Shown: positions 34,564 through 44,878 of the stretch, in pieces
How positions within the stretch are numbered: the stretch's first letter is position 1
How the letters are laid out: every line of letters begins with the position of its first letter
From: Brienomyrus brachyistius
Lineage: Eukaryota > Chordata > Actinopteri > Osteoglossiformes > Mormyridae
Direction: 5' to 3'
DNA length: 64,000 nt
Assembly (NCBI RefSeq): GCF_023856365.1
Contig: NW_026042687.1
Location: 1-64,000, forward strand
Translations under genes and position numbers: made by a program
The notes under the pieces: model-generated
Databases searched by the model: none
Told to the model about the DNA's origin: nothing
What the model saw: the letters and a program-made list of their open reading frames with translations, nothing else

Positions 34564-35335
34564 GAACCCCCCCCCAAAGGCGCGCTACACCGGGCGCGCC
34601 AAGGAAGGGGGCGACGGACGGGACGAGGCAGAACAGGACCTGGAAAACAAGAACAGAATTTACGCACGACGGGAAACAGGACCGAAGCACAAAACAAAGC
34701 CAGGGACAAGACGTGCGACAAGAGCTGACAAAGGGATGGGAAGGCAGACAGACAGATCAGGAAGGGAGAAACAGAGGGAACAGGCGGAACACAAGGAGCG
34801 GGAGTGACGGGAGGGAACGACGGGAAACCAGGAATGGAGAAAGGAGGAAAGACAGGAGGAGGAGCAAACAAAGGAGGGACCAGGGCAGGAGAGAAGGGAG
34901 AGAAGGCGGGGGAACAAAGGGGAGCCCGTGGGAGCCCCAGCGGGCGACGGGCGGCAGCCGGAGGGGCCGCAGGCGGCCGGGAGGCCGGAGCCGGAGGGGA
35001 CCGAGAAGGGGCAGAGGAGACAGGGCGAGGGACCCGCGGAGGGGCCAGGGAGGGAGCAGGAGGGAGCACCAGGGAAGGGGACGAGGGAGCTGGAAATGGG
35101 CCAGGGCGAAGGCACGGAGGAGGGGGGAGCCGCAGCAGGCGGCGATGTCCGGGGGAGGGCCGGAGGTAGGGGCCCCGCAGGCGACCGACCAGGACCCGGA
35201 GAGGGGAGCGAGGCAGGGCGACGAGGCACCGGAGAGGGACCCGCAGGCGCCAACCGAGCCCCAGCGCAGGCGAGGCAGGGCGAGCCAGGGGGCAGGGCGG
35301 GCGGGACCCCAGCCCTGCGTCTGTGTCCCCTCCCT
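34564..35335 (-). other. 3' interior of the LTR element, frameshifted coding-like region
   Basis: In another frame the minus strand from ~35,346 reads SRKGRGHRRRAGVPPALPPG and stays proline/serine-rich. In the second copy (51.4 kb) the equivalent sequence is joined in frame to the upstream ORF, so here an indel near 35,350 probably separated them. Confidence 0.55.
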
Positions 35336-37144
35336 TTACGGGACACAGACCCCAGGTCGGGGTCGAATTCGCCGGGGTGAGAGAGACAAAGTCACTGGAG
35401 GAGAAGGGACAGGAGCTGGAGCTGCTGCAGGCGGAGGGGGCGCCTCTGGAGCGCGGTCAGGGACTGGAGCGCGGTCAGGGACTGGAGCGCGGTCAGCTGG
35501 CCCGGGAGCCGCTGGAGCGCGGTCAGGACTTGGAGCGCGGTCAGGGGGCGCCTGCCCTGGAGCTGCAGCAGGCGGCTGCAGTGGGGGCGCCTGCCCTGGA
35601 GCTGCAGCAGGCGGCTGCAGAGGGGGCGCCTGCCCTGGAGCTGCAGCAGGCGGCTGCAGAGGGGGCGCCTCTGCAGGAACTGGAGCGCGGTCAGGAACTG
35701 GAGCGCGGTCAGGAACTGGAGCGCGGTCAGGAACTGGAGCGCGGTCAGGAACTGGAGGTGGCTGCAGTGGGGGCGCCTGCCCGGGAGCTGCAGCACGGTC
35801 AGGAACTGGAGGTGGCTGCAGTGGGGGCGCCGGCCCGGGAGCTGCAGCAGGCGGCTGCAGAGGGGGCGCCTCTGCAGGAACTGGAGCGCGGTCAGGAACT
35901 GGAGCGCGGTCAGGAACAGGAGCTGGCTGCAGAGGGGGCGCCTGCCCGGGAGCTGCAGCAGGCGGCTGCAGAGGGGGCGCCTGCCCGGGAGCTGCAGCAG
36001 GCGGCTGCAGAGGGGGCGCCTGCCCGGGAGCTGCAGCAGGCGGCTGCAGAGGGGGCGCCTGCCCGGGAGCTGCAGCAGGCGGCTGCAGAGGGGGCGCCTC
36101 TGCAGGAACTGGAGCGCGGTCAGGAACTGGAACGCGGTCAGGAACAGGAACGCGGTCAGGAACAGGAGCTGGCTGCAGTGGGGGCGCCTGCCCTGGAGCT
36201 GCAGGTGGCTGCAGTGGGGGCGCCTGCCCTGGAGCTGCAGGTGGCTGCAGTGGGGGCGCCTGCCCTGAAGCTGCAGGTGGCTGCAGTGGGGGCGCCTGCC
36301 CTGGAGCTGCAGGTGGCTGCAGTGGGGGCAGCGAAGGCGGCTGCGCAGGCGGCGGCGGCTGCACGGGAGCGGGGTCCGCCGGCAATGGCGGCTGCACGGG
36401 AGCGGGGTCCGCCGGCAATGGCGGCTGCACGGGAGCGGGGTCCGCCGGCAATGGCGGCTGCACGGGAGCGGGGTCCGCCGCCAATGGCGGCTGCACGGGA
36501 GCGGGGACTGCAGCCCTCTGGAGCAGTAAGAGCTGCCGCACGTCCTCTGCCATACTCACCAGCTCCTCGGGGTCGGAAGCGGGAGTAAATGCTGCAAAGC
36601 TCCTCTGGAGTCGCTCCGCTAGCCCCGCTACCTCCGGACTTACTGGAGGGACCAGTTCCCCCCAGATCCTCCAGAACAACCCCTGGAGGGCAAAGAACTG
36701 GGAGGCGCAGTTCACCGGCTTCCCTAAGTGAGGCGCGGGCAGCGCCTCCGGGGTGGTTACTGCAGGGGGAGAGAGCTGTGTGTCCGTGGGCGTTAACGGA
36801 GGGAGCTCCTCGGGACAGGCAATCGCCGGTCTCCTCCTCCTTCTCCGGCGCCCAGCGGCGGCGAGAGGTGGTGCGATGTCCTGAGAAACAGGCGGTGAAA
36901 GGATCGGCTCCGGGTAAGGGTAGAGGAAGGGCTCCTCGTCCTCATCCTCACTGGAGAGCCAGTACTTCCACACGGGATCGGGGTAGTGTGTGGTCAGCTT
37001 CCGGGCTGGAGGTAGAGCGGGTACTTCCCTCTCATTCTCCTCCGAAGTGATCCATAGCCGGGAGAGCGAACAGGCTCCCAGGCGGATCGTCTCCTCCGGT
37101 CCTCTCCTCCTTCTCCGGGGGCCTTTCCTTTTGTGGTCTGTCAT
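35336..37144 (-). CDS. Proline-rich ORF of the LTR element (602 aa)
   Basis: ATG lies inside the putative primer-binding site, 2 nt after the LTR. Residues ~1-160: basic start MTDHKRKGPRRRRRG, acidic patch SSEDEDEEP, and a second arginine run GRRRRRRRP. About 160-230: a compact helical region (FFALQGLFWRIWGELVPP; LAERLQRSFAAF; VRQLLLLQ) that could be a reduced Gag-like core. About 230-590: tandem repeats of 11 residues (ADPAPVQPPLP), 13 residues (QPPAAAPGQAPPL) and 6 residues (VPDRAP). The frame ends RPRPGVCVP. No zinc knuckle, protease or RT motif. I do not recognise the family; Gag derivation is inferred from position only. Confidence 0.6.
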   Translation of the reverse strand: MTDHKRKGPRRRRRGPEETIRLGACSLSRLWITSEENEREVPALPPARKLTTHYPDPVWKYWLSSEDEDEEPFLYPYPEPILSPPVSQDIAPPLAAAGRRRRRRRPAIACPEELPPLTPTDTQLSPPAVTTPEALPAPHLGKPVNCASQFFALQGLFWRIWGELVPPVSPEVAGLAERLQRSFAAFTPASDPEELVSMAEDVRQLLLLQRAAVPAPVQPPLAADPAPVQPPLPADPAPVQPPLPADPAPVQPPLPADPAPVQPPPPAQPPSLPPLQPPAAPGQAPPLQPPAASGQAPPLQPPAAPGQAPPLQPPAAPGQAPPLQPAPVPDRVPVPDRVPVPDRAPVPAEAPPLQPPAAAPGQAPPLQPPAAAPGQAPPLQPPAAAPGQAPPLQPPAAAPGQAPPLQPAPVPDRAPVPDRAPVPAEAPPLQPPAAAPGPAPPLQPPPVPDRAAAPGQAPPLQPPPVPDRAPVPDRAPVPDRAPVPDRAPVPAEAPPLQPPAAAPGQAPPLQPPAAAPGQAPPLQPPAAAPGQAPPDRAPSPDRAPAAPGPADRAPVPDRAPVPDRAPEAPPPPAAAPAPVPSPPVTLSLSPRRIRPRPGVCVP

Positions 37145-37146
37145 TC
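37133..37146 (-). promoter_or_regulatory. Putative self-primer binding site
   Basis: GAATGACAGACCAC immediately follows the 5' LTR; AATGACAGAC is complementary to GTCTGTCATT within the LTR (37,283-37,292). It shows no TGG start typical of tRNA primer sites. Confidence 0.7.
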
Positions 37147-37433
37147 TGTCACGATCGGGTACGGGTGAAGCGGCGATCGTGCGGGCAAGCAGGCAAGCAG
37201 GAAGCAGGAATACGGGGCAAACGGGAGTTTAATACGAGGACAGGGACCGGGAAACAGCTCACGCTTACGAACATCAGACATTAATGACAGACAAAGCAAA
37301 CTGGGGAGACCAGGACTTAAATACACAGAACAAGGCAGCAGGAAACAAGACACGACTGGGCAGGATCAGGAAATCACATGTGGGTAATTAGGGGGCGTGG
37401 CACACACGAGGAGCGGACGAGCCGGGCATGACA
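37147..37433 (-). repeat. 5' LTR
   Basis: 287 bp. In element sense it starts TGTCATGCCCGGCTC and ends CGATCGTGACA. TATTTAA (37,317-37,323) is the likely TATA box and ATTAAAC the likely polyadenylation signal. Confidence 0.92.
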
Positions 37434-37660
37434 GTTATCTGGCTGGTGTGCATTTTGTTTGGGTCCAAGCACGTCATCTCATGTACAATCGAGTACTTCA
37501 GAGGGCATTTATCCAAGGCCTTTTTGCACATTTTTGAGAGCACAATCTGGCAATTTTTTTTAATCTGAAGGACACCAAGGTCACTTCCACTGCCTTTGGC
37601 TCCTGACTGTCTCTGACAAAAAGATGGTTTGTCAAATTTCCAGAATCTTTCTGCACACTC

Positions 37661-38067
37661 AGCCCAAGGTTAACACTACCTCAGCTGTACATATCAAACC
37701 AGCTCAAACTCCATGTTATTCACATATTTTTTACTTCACAATTGTTTGATACATTTGTATGTAAAGATACCAGTGAATTCACAGAAGTCCCACCTTGATG
37801 ACAGCCATTCCTATATCCACCTCCTTTGGACTGAGCCAGAGTTTTTGCCTGTACAACAGCTGTACATGTTGCTACACAACACTTAAACATTCTATTTCCT
37901 CAATGAACTATTTTTTTTGCAGCAAAAGCCATGAAGCAGCAATAAAATCTTTAAAATATGCTTACCAATAAATATGGTTCTCCCATTTAAACACATGTAA
38001 AGATAAACCATGGATATTTAAAAATCATGGGTTCGTTAATGAGTTTAAATGTTATTGAATGGCTTAC
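37661..38067. other. Intron-like part of the hAT-like relic
   Basis: Non-coding between recognised exon pieces; a small additional exon near 37,790-37,860 is possible but not supported. Confidence 0.35.
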
Positions 38068-38570
38068 CTTAAACTTCTCCAGTAAGTCTTCAGCGGTGGA
38101 GTGGCTCATGTACTGTGATCCCAGAACCAGGACTGCACTCGAGAGCCATTCTCATAATTCACCCAATACCTGACATGCACATCCAGTTGTTTTCTTTTGA
38201 TGGTCCTGTTCATACTTACGTCAAACATGACAACGAAGCTCCCTTTTAATATATGGAGCGAGTCCAAATCGCGCAAGAAAAGCGGTTTTATCTTTACCAC
38301 AAGTGACCCTGCGAGTCAGGGAACATCACCCTGGAGACGGTGTGAATGTCATCATTGGACGTATAGGAGTGATGTCGGCAAACCGTTTGCAAAGCCCATA
38401 GCACTTCTGCTTTCAGTGTGGGTTGAGGAGGATGTACTGAAGGCATTATTTGTCATGGGATCCGGAGACACTGCCAAAACGGGTGTAGGCCTATCTTTAG
38501 AGGTTGTACTTATCTCCACTGAATAAACATTTGAGGAAAATTTTTAGGTTAAAATCTGGGCTTATTCTAT

Positions 38571-38894
38571 ACTGAACAAAAATATAAACGCAACACTCTT
38601 GTTTCTGCTCCCATTTTTCATGAGATGGACTTAAAGACCTACAATTCATTCCAGATACACAATATTACCATTTCTCTCAAACATTTCTCACAAATCAGTC
38701 TAAATGTGTGATAGTGAGCACTTCTGCTTTGCTGAGATAATCCATCCCACCTCACAGGTGTGCCACATCAAGATGCTGATCTGACATCATGGGTAGTGCA
38801 CAGGTGTACCTTATACTGCCCACAATAAAAGGCCACCCTGGAATGTGCAGTTTTGTCTCACAGCAAAATGCCACAGATGCCACAAGCATTGAGG
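38571..38894 (+). mobile_element. Tc1/mariner fragment (terminal repeat plus transposase start)
   Basis: Nearly identical to the first ~325 bp of the element at 52,711, from ACTGAACAAAAATATAAACG to the first codons of the transposase (ending CACAAGCATTGAGG). It is then cut off by a CATC repeat. Confidence 0.88.
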
Positions 38895-39016
38895 CATCCA
38901 TCCATCCATCCATCCATCCATTCATCCATTTTCTAACTACTTCTGATGAAGTTCCGGGTTATGAGGTATCCTGAAGCCCAGGCAATATGGGACAAACACA
39001 CACATGCACACACATA

Positions 39017-39280
39017 GGGTATACCTATCCTTATGGGGCCCGCTCATTGACTTCTATTGGATAAATGCTAACGCTAACTATGACAATCTTAACCCCCACC
39101 CTGCCCTAACCATAACCATAAGTAACCAAGCAAAATAAAAGAGGTTTTGCATTTTTAGTTTTTCCACAGCAGTCACAGATTTTTATAAAATAGAGTTTTC
39201 CTGGTTTTCAGTTTCGTGGTCCCCATAAGGGAAAAAAAAAACAGGTATTTATCACGCTATGGGGTAGGATAGGTATACCC
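39017..39280. mobile_element. MITE with perfect 15-bp terminal inverted repeats
   Basis: GGGTATACCTATCCT at 39,017-39,031 and its exact reverse complement at 39,266-39,280 bound 264 bp of non-coding sequence. The flanking target duplication is unclear because of adjacent CA repeats. Confidence 0.75.
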
Positions 39281-39417
39281 GCTCGCACACACACACACAG
39301 ACATGCACACAAATGGATAGATCACCACAGTTACTATGGATGTCGATCCTGCAATAATGAGACAGAACTATCATACTTAACAGGATCATATCCCTAGTTC
39401 TACATATGCATAATTAT

Positions 39418-39620
39418 ATTTAAAAAAGATCCCACGCACCTAGCACATGAGATGTTTGAACTTCTGCCCTCTGGTAAACGTTACCGCAGTATGCATTGCA
39501 GAACAACCAGATTTAATAAGAGCTTCTAACCCCAAAGCCATCAGAATACTAAATGCTAATGAACATACGTTTATGTGAAACCCTACTCTCTCTTACTCTC
39601 TGTGCACTTTATTACCACAA
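39418..39620 (+). mobile_element. Rex1-like LINE C-terminal fragment
   Basis: Plus-strand DPTHLAHEMFELLPSGKRYR then RTTRFNKSF matches the LLPSGRRYR tail of Rex1-type LINEs, with a stop soon after. Confidence 0.6.
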
Positions 39621-39672
39621 CTGGTATTAAGTTTACTTTTTATTTATACAGTATAGTGCAATAATATAATCA

Positions 39673-39815
39673 CGATTTGTGTGTGAGTGTGCCCTGTGAT
39701 GGGCTGCCCCCCATCCTGGATTGTTCCCTGCCTCGTGCCCATTCCACATTCCGGGATAGGTTCCGGACCACCCGCGACCCAGTAGGATAAGCAGTTTGGA
39801 AAATGGATGGATGGA
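39673..39815 (+). mobile_element. SINE family 1, 3' half
   Basis: From GTGTGTGAGTGTGCCCTGTG to the GGATGGATGGAT tail; the head half is missing. Confidence 0.85.
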
Positions 39816-39895
39816 TATAACTAACATAAGACAGACATTACACCTAACAAACAATAAACACGAAATAAAGGAGTGGATACAAAAAAAATGTAATG

Positions 39896-40022
39896 CAATG
39901 ACCAGATTTAACACCTGGATTATGTCCCCCCTTAGTCTCCTTTGCTCGAGGCTAAACAGATTCAGCTCAGCTAACCTCTCCTCATTAAACATTCCTCTAA
40001 GACCAGGAATCATTCTCCCAGC
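39896..40022 (-). mobile_element. CR1/L2-like LINE fragment
   Basis: Minus strand GLRGMFNEERLAELNLFSLE and QRRLRGDIIQV, the same family as 44.9-45.6 kb. The preceding ~80 bp (39,819-39,895) duplicate 43,980-44,060. Confidence 0.7.
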
Positions 40023-40807
40023 CAAGCAAGCCTGAGTCCGGCTTCCACTCCCCCGATCCCCAGCAATGTTAACTTGGAAGGGCGTATTCTGTATGCACAA
40101 CTGAGACAACCCAGGTGGAGCTCAGCTTATCGGCTGGCAAAATTGCCTTCAGGTATCACCCACCCTAGTGAGAGTCCAAGCTAGGGCCGTTCTCAGAACT
40201 CACCCTAAACGAAGTCCTGCTCAAAAGTTGTAATGACCGCCTGAGGTACCTGTCAGCCTTGCCCGTAATGAGTCAGTGGGTGTAGCCGGGCTGACACGCT
40301 TTTGGGCATCCAATTGCTGAGAACTCCCCTTCGGTTCTGACAAACTGTACGATCACAAGCAGTGACAGCAGAGCCACAGACAAGCTCAACCAACAGAGAG
40401 CGAATGGTAAGCACCCAGCACCCGAAGGGCTCAACTGATCACATCCAAACGACTTCCTGATGGGATTGTGTACGTAACTGGTTTACTGTTGTTAATAGTG
40501 GTTGAACTTCTATGCAAGTCCCCTTGTTGGGGGAGAGGGAATGAATGAAAGCATAAGGTGAAATAAAACCTAAAATAAATCAAAAAGGTTAAACGGGAAT
40601 CAAACCAAATGAATTGTGTTTCTTATTCAATTGTAAACATCAATTAGTTATGCAACAATAACCTAATTGGATGTTAATGTATTGTGATCAAACTGATTTA
40701 GTCCGTGAAGTTGATTCCTGCTTTCAGGCAAGAACCTGTGTGTCCAATTATGCGTGTTGTATCACCGCAGTTGACCACCAGAGACCCAACTCAGATGTTG
40801 TTAACCT
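40023..40807. other. Unassigned, leads into the minisatellite
   Basis: No gene seen. The last ~30 bp contain ACCACCAGAGACCCAACTC, which may be an ancestral partial minisatellite unit. Confidence 0.4.
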
Positions 40808-42896
40808 ACTATGGCGGACCACTAGAGGTGCAATTTCAATGGAGTGGCACTGCTATGGCTTGCCACTAGAAGCGCAATTTCAAAATTGAGTGGTAGTTCT
40901 ATGCCTGACCACTAGAAGCGCAATTTCGAAATGGAGTGGTAGTTCTATGCCTGACCACCGGGGGCGCAATATCGAAATGGAGTTGTAGTTCTATGCCTGA
41001 CCACTGGAGGCGCGATTTTGAAATGGAGTGGTAGTTCTATGCCTGACCACTGGAGGCGCAATTTCGAACTGGAGTGGTAGTTCTATGCCTGACCACCGGG
41101 GGCGCAATATCGAAATGGAGTGGTACTTCTATGCCTGACCACCGGGGGCGCAATATCAAAATGGAGTGGTAGTTCTATGCCTGACCACCGGGGGCGCAAT
41201 TTCGAAATGGAGTGGTAGTTCTATGCCTGACCACTAGAGGCACGATTTCGAAATGGAATAGTAGTTCTATGCCTGACCACTAGAGGCGCGATTTCGAAAT
41301 GGAGTAGTAGTTCTATGGCTTGTCACTAGAAGCGCAATTTCAAAATTGAGTGGTAGTTCTATGCCTGACCACTAGAAGCGCAATTTCGAAATGGAGTGGT
41401 AGTTCTATGCCTGACCACCGGGGGCGCAATATCGAAATGGAGTGGTAGTTCTATGCCTGACCACTAGAGGCGCGATTTCGAAATGGAGTAGTACTTCTAT
41501 GGCTTGCCACTAGAAGCGCAATTTCAAAATTGAGTGGTAGTTCTATGCCTGACCACTAGAAGCCCAATTTCGAAATGGAGTGGTAGTTCTATGCCTGACC
41601 ACCGGGGGCGCAATATCGAAATGGAGTGGTAGTTCTATGCCTGGCCACTAGAGGCGCAATATCGAAATTGAGTGGTAGTTCTATGCCTGACCACCGGGGG
41701 CGCAATATCGAAATGGAGTGGTAGTTCTATGCCTGACCACTAGAGGCGCGATTTCGAAATGGAGTAGTACTTCTATGGCTTGCCACTAGAAGCGCAATTT
41801 CAAAATTGAGTGGTAGTTCTATGCCTGACCACTAGAAGCCCAATTTCGAAATGGAGTGGTAGTTCTATGCCTGACCACCGGGGGCGCAATATCGAAATGG
41901 AGTGGTAGTTCTATGCCTGACCACTAGAGGCGCGATTTCGAAATGGAGTGGTAGTTCTATGCCTGACCACTAGAGGTGCAATTTCGAACTGGAGTGGTAG
42001 TTCTATGCCTGACCACCGGGGGCGCAATATCGAAATGGAGTGGTAGTTCTATGCCTGACCACCGGGGGCGCAATATCAAAATGGAGTGGTAGTTCTATGC
42101 CTGGCCACTAGAGGCGCAATATCGAAATTGAGTGGTAGTTCTATGCCGGGCCACTAGAGGCGCAATTTCGAAATGGAGTGGTAGTTCTATGCCTGACCAC
42201 TAGAGGCACGATTTCGAAATGGAATAGTAGTTCTATGCCTGACCACTAGAGGCGCAATTTCGAAATGGAGTAGTAGTTCTATGGCTTGTCACTAGAAGCG
42301 CAATTTCAAAATTGAGTGGTAGTTCTATGCCTGACCACTAGAAGCGCAATTTCGAAATGGAGTGGTAGTTCTATGCCTGACCACCGGGGGCGCAATATCG
42401 AAATGGAGTGGTAGTTCTATGCCTGACCACTAGAGGCGCGATTTCGAAATGGAGTAGTACTTCTATGGCTTGCCACTAGAAGCGCAATTTCAAAATTGAG
42501 TGGTAGTTCTATGCCTGACCACTAGAAGCCCAATTTCGAAATGGAGTGGTAGTTCTATGCCTGACCACCGGGGGCGCAATATCGAAATGGAGTGGTAGTT
42601 CTATGCCTGACCACTAGAAGCGCGATTTCGAAATGGAGTGGTAGTTCTATGCCTGACCACTAGAGGCGCAATTTCGAACTGGAGTGGTAGTTCTATGCCT
42701 GACCACCGGGGGCGCAATATCGAAATGGAGTGGTAGTTCTATGCCTGACCACCGGGGGCGCAATATCAAAATAGAGTGGTAGTTCTATGCCTGGCCACTA
42801 GAGGCGCAATATCGAAATTGAGTGGTAGTTCTATGCCTGGCCACTAGAGGCGCAATTTCGAAATGGAGTGGTAGTTCTATGCCTGACCACTAGAGG
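40808..42896. repeat. 46-bp minisatellite, about 45 units
   Basis: Units read roughly GACCACTAGAGGCGCAAT, TTCGAAATGGAGTGGTAG, TTCTATGCCT. Two main core variants alternate: CCACTAGAGGCGC and CCACCGGGGGCGC. Marker units (GGCTTGTCACTAGAAG; GGCTTGCCACTAGAAG) show higher-order periods of ~967 bp (21 units; 41,321 to 42,288) and 276 bp (6 units; 41,505 to 41,781). Confidence 0.95.
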
Positions 42897-44878
42897 TAAC
42901 CAAAGATATAGCTAGGCGGTTGCCGACGCTAGATGAGTGACACACACATTTAATGCATGCGCATGCTGCTTGTGGCCTTCTTCTGTGCCTTGCACAGTAT
43001 AAAACCCCTTAAAACAATTACTGAAGCGAGACGGCGCACGCGTTACGGCGACAGATTTAAATTGTGAGTGCACTATATCTCGTCGCAAATGGTGCTTAAC
43101 CACGGCGGGTCTCAAGCACAGGAGACTCCCAATTTCTAAATGACACACACTTGGCTCACAGCGCAAAGTTGTGTTAAACTTGCTTTGTCTAAAGCAGGCA
43201 CACACATACGAGTATGATCCTGATAGGTAACTAAGCTATCGGTCTTATGTCCAAGCGCAACATAATTTAGGTTAGAACCTCATAACAAGTATTCCCATTC
43301 GCTAATAGAGAGATCTCTCCCAGGATATATAGAAACGGAGACACTCGTCCGAATTGAACCTGGAAACAAAGCGCTACATCTGAGAATCTCGTCAGACATA
43401 GGGTTAAAGTTTACTGCAGTTTAATACGAAAGAACTACAATGAAATCACCGAAAATAAAACAAAATAATATAACTACTAATAATAGAAATAAAAATAACT
43501 ATAATAAGCCCATATGATCCCGCTTAAATGCCTTCAGATTGCCATGAGTGCGACTTTTGCAACCAGTTGACAGTAGCGCTTCTTCACTGCACGTTCGGTC
43601 ATAAAAAGTTTAAATTGTGTGCTCAGAATAAGTTTAAACCTTGTGCCTTGTGATTATTAACCAATTTTTATGCTGAATGGTCGGCTCAAACTCAATTGCG
43701 AAACACCGTGAGTCTGTTAATGTGTGACTTAAATGGAACTCATTAATAACCAGTATCACGTAATAACCTGGGTTAGAATAGAAGGCTTGTCCAACGAGCT
43801 GCGTCACCAGGTAATGTAAACGATCGGTAGCGAAGCTCCCCTCACGGCCAATGAGAGAGAGTCTCGCGATATTTCAGGCGAATTTGAGGTTTCAGAGCGT
43901 AGATCGCACAGGCAGGGATTCTTGTGAGCACTCAATGAACGGAGGCTGAAGTTGTGTAAAAGACATGCATTTATTCCTATAACTAACATAAGACAGACAT
44001 TACACCTAACAAACAATAAACACGAAATAACGGAGTGGACACAAACAATGTAATCATGAAAATGCAATGACCAGATTTAAAATGAGTAACCTTAAAAGGG
44101 AAAATACTGTTCTGCAAAGCAAGCAATTTGTGGAAATACTGTCCTAAAGTAATATAGCAGGTGAATAGGAGTTTAGGTTGTTATAAATGAAAGGAAGTTT
44201 GTTTACTTGGTTGCAGAGTGGGGGGGGGGGGGTCTTGGCAGTTGGTTGCGGAGGCTGATGAGCTGATGGGTGATGGCACTCAGGGAGGCGCGGTGTTTGC
44301 AGCGGTTGTTGGAGTGGAGCCCCTCTGATTCCCTCTCCTGGTGAAGCTTGGGCTTGGTTGCAGTTCTCTGTCCAGCTGGGTCTTCACTGATAGGCTTCAG
44401 GAGGGCTTCTTGTGGGCTTCTCTTCTCTTGGGCTGATGTTCTCTGCCTCTCTTCGTGCTGATGGTCTTTTGTTTTCTCCTCCCTTCTGTTTCTCCTCTCC
44501 TGGCTTTGTTCTGAGGTGCCAGGTTTTATAGTGTAAAGTTCGTGAATAGGAGTGACCAGGAATTCGACTCCTGGACCAATGGCTGACCATCCATTTGGCG
44601 GGCTTTCGGAAGGGGGTCTGTATCAGTCCTTTTGAGATTTATGACCAGAGTGATTTCCCTTGTATTGATGATTTTCGTTAGGCTGGTGTAACTTTTGATA
44701 TATTCACTTTCGTGGTAACCACTGACCAGATTTGGAAACTGGAGTGATTTTCCATCGGTTTGATACCAAACATGCCATAGCAGCCTAGCGGTTCACACCT
44801 CATACCATCTGTAATGATTAATTAATGATTACTTATATTATGTCGTTATGTTATATTACTCACACCTTATTTTATGCC
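42897..44878. other. Repeat-derived, no gene seen
   Basis: 43,980-44,060 duplicates 39,819-39,895. A G13-type tract lies at ~44,219-44,232. The 43.0-43.9 kb part is CpG-richer with a TTTATT motif at 43,970 and may be LTR-derived, without definable ends. Confidence 0.35.

Larger units (their letters stand above)
34277..37433 (-). mobile_element. Young non-autonomous LTR retrotransposon, Tf1/sushi-like, proline-rich ORF
   Basis: Two 287-bp LTRs (5' 37,147-37,433; 3' 34,277-34,563) differ at a single base that I can see. They are flanked by a perfect 5-bp target duplication GTTAT (34,272-34,276; 37,434-37,438). A polypurine tract (TTTGGGGGGGGGTTC) precedes the 3' LTR. The 2,583-bp interior holds one long ORF and no reverse transcriptase, protease or integrase motif. 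Two bases after the 5' LTR comes AATGACAGAC, whose exact complement lies in the LTR ~31 nt downstream of the TATA-like motif, i.e. at the predicted RNA 5' end. That is the self-priming layout of the Tf1/sushi group. It should depend on enzymes from an autonomous relative. Confidence 0.88.
33018..38240 (-). pseudogene. hAT-like multi-exon relic gene, split by an LTR retrotransposon
   Basis: Minus-strand exons match a highly repeated fish protein family with a hAT-type C terminus. In order: ~38,240-38,068 (MFDVSMNRTIKRKQLDVHVR, donor GTAAGCC); 37,660-37,439 (AERFWKFDKPSFCQRQ, ALDKCPLKYSIVHEMTCLDP), where the LTR element interrupts; 34,276-34,199 (donor GTAAATC); then 33,558 downward (LDFISFIPSAP, LLLLSYGQAEVER, EETVVAQRLICDHVRVCGG) and a final basic coiled segment from 33,245 (MSEKQKRKLEELKRKR) to TAG at 33,018. 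The last intron (33,559-34,198) has GT-AG ends. Decay: residues normally after VER are deleted, and a stop plus frameshift precede MSEKQ. Family function unknown; probably transposase-derived. Confidence 0.7.

Noticed and set aside
34527..36731. 734-codon plus-strand open frame (Gly/Ala/Arg-rich), plus a 421-codon overlapping frame
   Set aside because: Antisense to the LTR element ORF. It stays open only because the tandem repeats have periods divisible by three. The LTR, TATA, PPT and PBS all orient the element on the minus strand.
40808..42896. CRISPR-like array
   Set aside because: Repeats are contiguous 46-bp units with no unique spacers, in a vertebrate genome: a minisatellite.
44384..44590. 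68-codon basic frame (KPGEEKQKGGENKRP)
   Set aside because: Arises from T/C-rich sequence read on the minus strand; no splice sites, homology or promoter.
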